A stretch of 64,000 nucleotides of DNA from Hyphomicrobiales bacterium 4NK60-0047b (GTDB lineage: Bacteria; Pseudomonadota; Alphaproteobacteria; Rhizobiales; HXMU1428-3). Shown here one piece after another: positions 62,942 to 64,000 of this stretch (the first letter of the stretch is position 1; each line of letters starts with the position of its first letter). The stretch is taken from NCBI GenBank assembly GCA_040367435.1, contig BAABWY010000001.1, forward strand, positions 434,001 to 498,000. Direction: 5' to 3'. Made by a program: the position numbers and the translations under genes. A model generated the notes under the pieces. It worked only from the letters and a program-made list of their open reading frames with translations, ran no database searches and was not told the origin of the DNA.

Positions 62942-63133
62942 TTAGTCTTCAACAACAGTAACCAAATGAGCCACACTATCGATCATACCACGTACTGAAG
63001 GTGTATCTTCTAAAGTGCGTTTTTGATGCATCTTCGTAAGGCCAAGACCAGTCAAAGTAGCACGCTGTTTTTCATTTTGGCGAATACGGCTGCCTGTTTG
63101 CTCAACCGTAATTGTTTTTCCAGATTTAGCCAT
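62942..63133 (-). CDS. rpmD: 50S ribosomal protein L30
   Basis: 63 residues: [20 protein letters not shown] and [20 protein letters not shown], typical L30. It follows rpsE by 18 bases and precedes the repeat-containing gap before rplO. Confidence 0.96.
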   Translation of the reverse strand: MAKSGKTITVEQTGSRIRQNEKQRATLTGLGLTKMHQKRTLEDTPSVRGMIDSVAHLVTVVED

Positions 63134-63151
63134 CTCAACAAAATTCCTAAA

Positions 63152-63712
63152 TTAAACGTCAGCTTGCAATTGATTATCACCAGCACCATCACGGCGACGA
63201 GCAACAATATCACTCACCTTTTTACCGCGCCGTGCTGCAACACCGCGAGGGCTGTCTTCAGCTTTCAAAGCATCAAATGTTGCCCGAACCATGTTATATG
63301 GGTTTGAGCTACCTTGAGATTTAGCAACAACGTCTTGCACACCAAGCGTTTCAAAAACCGCACGCATCGGACCACCAGCAATGATACCAGTACCTGGAGG
63401 TGCTGCACGAAGTAAAACCTTACCAGCACCGTGGCGACCTTTAACATCATGATGCAAAGTTCTGCCTTCACGTAGCGGAACTTTAATCAGCTGGCGCTTG
63501 GCTTGTTCTGTTGCTTTACGGATCGCTTCAGGTACTTCACGAGCTTTACCGTGACCAAACCCAACGCGGCCCTTTTGATCTCCAACAACAACAAGTGCTG
63601 CAAAACCAAAACGACGACCGCCTTTTACAACTTTAGCGACGCGATTGATGTGAACGAGTTTGTCAACAAACTCACTGTCTTTTTCTTCCCGGTCTTTTGG
63701 GTTACGTGCCAC
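63152..63712 (-). CDS. rpsE: 30S ribosomal protein S5
   Basis: 186 residues. The S5 signatures are [20 protein letters not shown] and [20 protein letters not shown], then the C-terminal block [21 protein letters not shown] short C-terminal extension is usual in alphaproteobacteria. Confidence 0.98.
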   Translation of the reverse strand: MARNPKDREEKDSEFVDKLVHINRVAKVVKGGRRFGFAALVVVGDQKGRVGFGHGKAREVPEAIRKATEQAKRQLIKVPLREGRTLHHDVKGRHGAGKVLLRAAPPGTGIIAGGPMRAVFETLGVQDVVAKSQGSSNPYNMVRATFDALKAEDSPRGVAARRGKKVSDIVARRRDGAGDNQLQADV

Positions 63713-63783
63713 GTGTTAAGTCCTCTCAAAAAACAAAAACCAAAGGCTTCAAATAAAAATTGAACAAAGCCTTGTTTTTAAAA

Positions 63784-64000
63784 TTAAAACTTCAAGCCTT
63801 TTTCACGCGCAGCGTCTGCCAGGGCCTTAACTCGACCATGATAGATGTAGCCACCGCGATCGAAAACAACTTCTTCGATACCAGCTTCTTTGCCGCGCTC
63901 AGCAATAATGCTTCCAATTTCTTCAGCAGCTTCAATATTGCCGCCTTTTTTAATTTTATCACGAAGACCTTTTTCAATGCTTGAAGCAGAAACAAGGGTC
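63784..64000 (-). CDS. rplR: 50S ribosomal protein L18 (C-terminal part; start outside the window)
   Basis: The last 71 codons are visible and end at TAA 63784-63786: [20 protein letters not shown], then [20 protein letters not shown] and [10 protein letters not shown], the canonical L18 C-terminus. It is directly upstream of rpsE as expected. Confidence 0.96.
   Translation of the reverse strand, partial: TLVSASSIEKGLRDKIKKGGNIEAAEEIGSIIAERGKEAGIEEVVFDRGGYIYHGRVKALADAAREKGLKF

Noticed and set aside
63792-63995. 67-codon minus-strand frame as a separate gene
   Set aside because: It is an out-of-frame shadow of rplR, whose true frame ends at 63784.

Overview
The window is a stretch of an AT-rich alphaproteobacterial chromosome, probably Hyphomicrobiales (Rhizobiales)-like. 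This is inferred from three things: the ribosomal order rplR-rpsE-rpmD-rplO-secY-adk-rpsM-rpsK-rpoA-rplQ; the neighbourhood crcB-rluC-HAD phosphatase-ATP12 chaperone-pccB; and the pccA/pccB and lipB sequences. No species is claimed.

Left chromosomal part (1-13.6 kb). The first genes are the end of a 2-oxo acid dehydrogenase operon: partial E1 beta, a free-standing lipoyl domain, an E2 catalytic domain without lipoyl or peripheral-subunit-binding domains, a lipoate ligase-like protein and an E3. Next is a respiratory/nitrosative-stress type cluster behind an NsrR-like palindrome: a NirB-like flavoprotein fused to a [2Fe-2S] domain and a membrane domain, an undecaheme cytochrome c, a Tll0287-like haem protein and a single-domain globin. 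A YyaL-type thioredoxin-fold protein, a secreted Cys-rich protein of unknown function, a broken Lrp/AsnC regulator and an ornithine cyclodeaminase-family gene follow.

Integrated mobile element (about 13.63-35.28 kb). A serine-recombinase element sits at the 3' end of tRNA-Leu(GAG), and an 11-bp direct repeat marks both ends. It carries a MobC-like protein, a relaxase-helicase, ParDE, a HigA-like regulator, a very long VirD4/TraG coupling protein and ArdA. It also carries a defence cargo: an EcoRII-type R-M operon (dcm-vsr-ecoRIIR), a caspase-like protein divergent from a HEPN-like protein, and an Mrr-like nuclease. XRE regulators, a small tyrosine recombinase and several unknown genes complete it. 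No mating-pair-formation genes are visible, so it looks mobilizable (IME-like) and not self-transmissible.

Right chromosomal part (35.3-57 kb). This holds fliN, lipB, a secreted zincin, pccA, an HscC/J-protein pair, pccB, the ATP12 chaperone, a HAD phosphatase, a DUF1566 protein, rluC, crcB, a Tae4-like amidase followed by a small membrane protein, rarA and a Do-type protease. A START-like secreted protein, a MarR regulator with an apparently leaderless promoter, an MFS transporter and a 41-codon ORF come next. Last is a membrane-anchored protein of unknown function.

Ribosomal part (57-64 kb, minus strand): rplQ, rpoA, rpsK, rpsM, adk, secY, rplO, rpmD, rpsE and partial rplR. A hairpin repeat family (core CGGATGC-loop-GCATCTGAAG) occurs upstream of pccA and again between rpmD and rplO, with compensatory base changes between the copies.

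The points most worth following up are the caspase/HEPN pair in the mobile element, the coupling protein with hendecad and octapeptide repeats, the NADH-to-multihaem cluster with its NsrR-like site, the Tae4-like amidase with a candidate immunity partner, and an interleaved inverted-repeat region at 32.56-32.69 kb.
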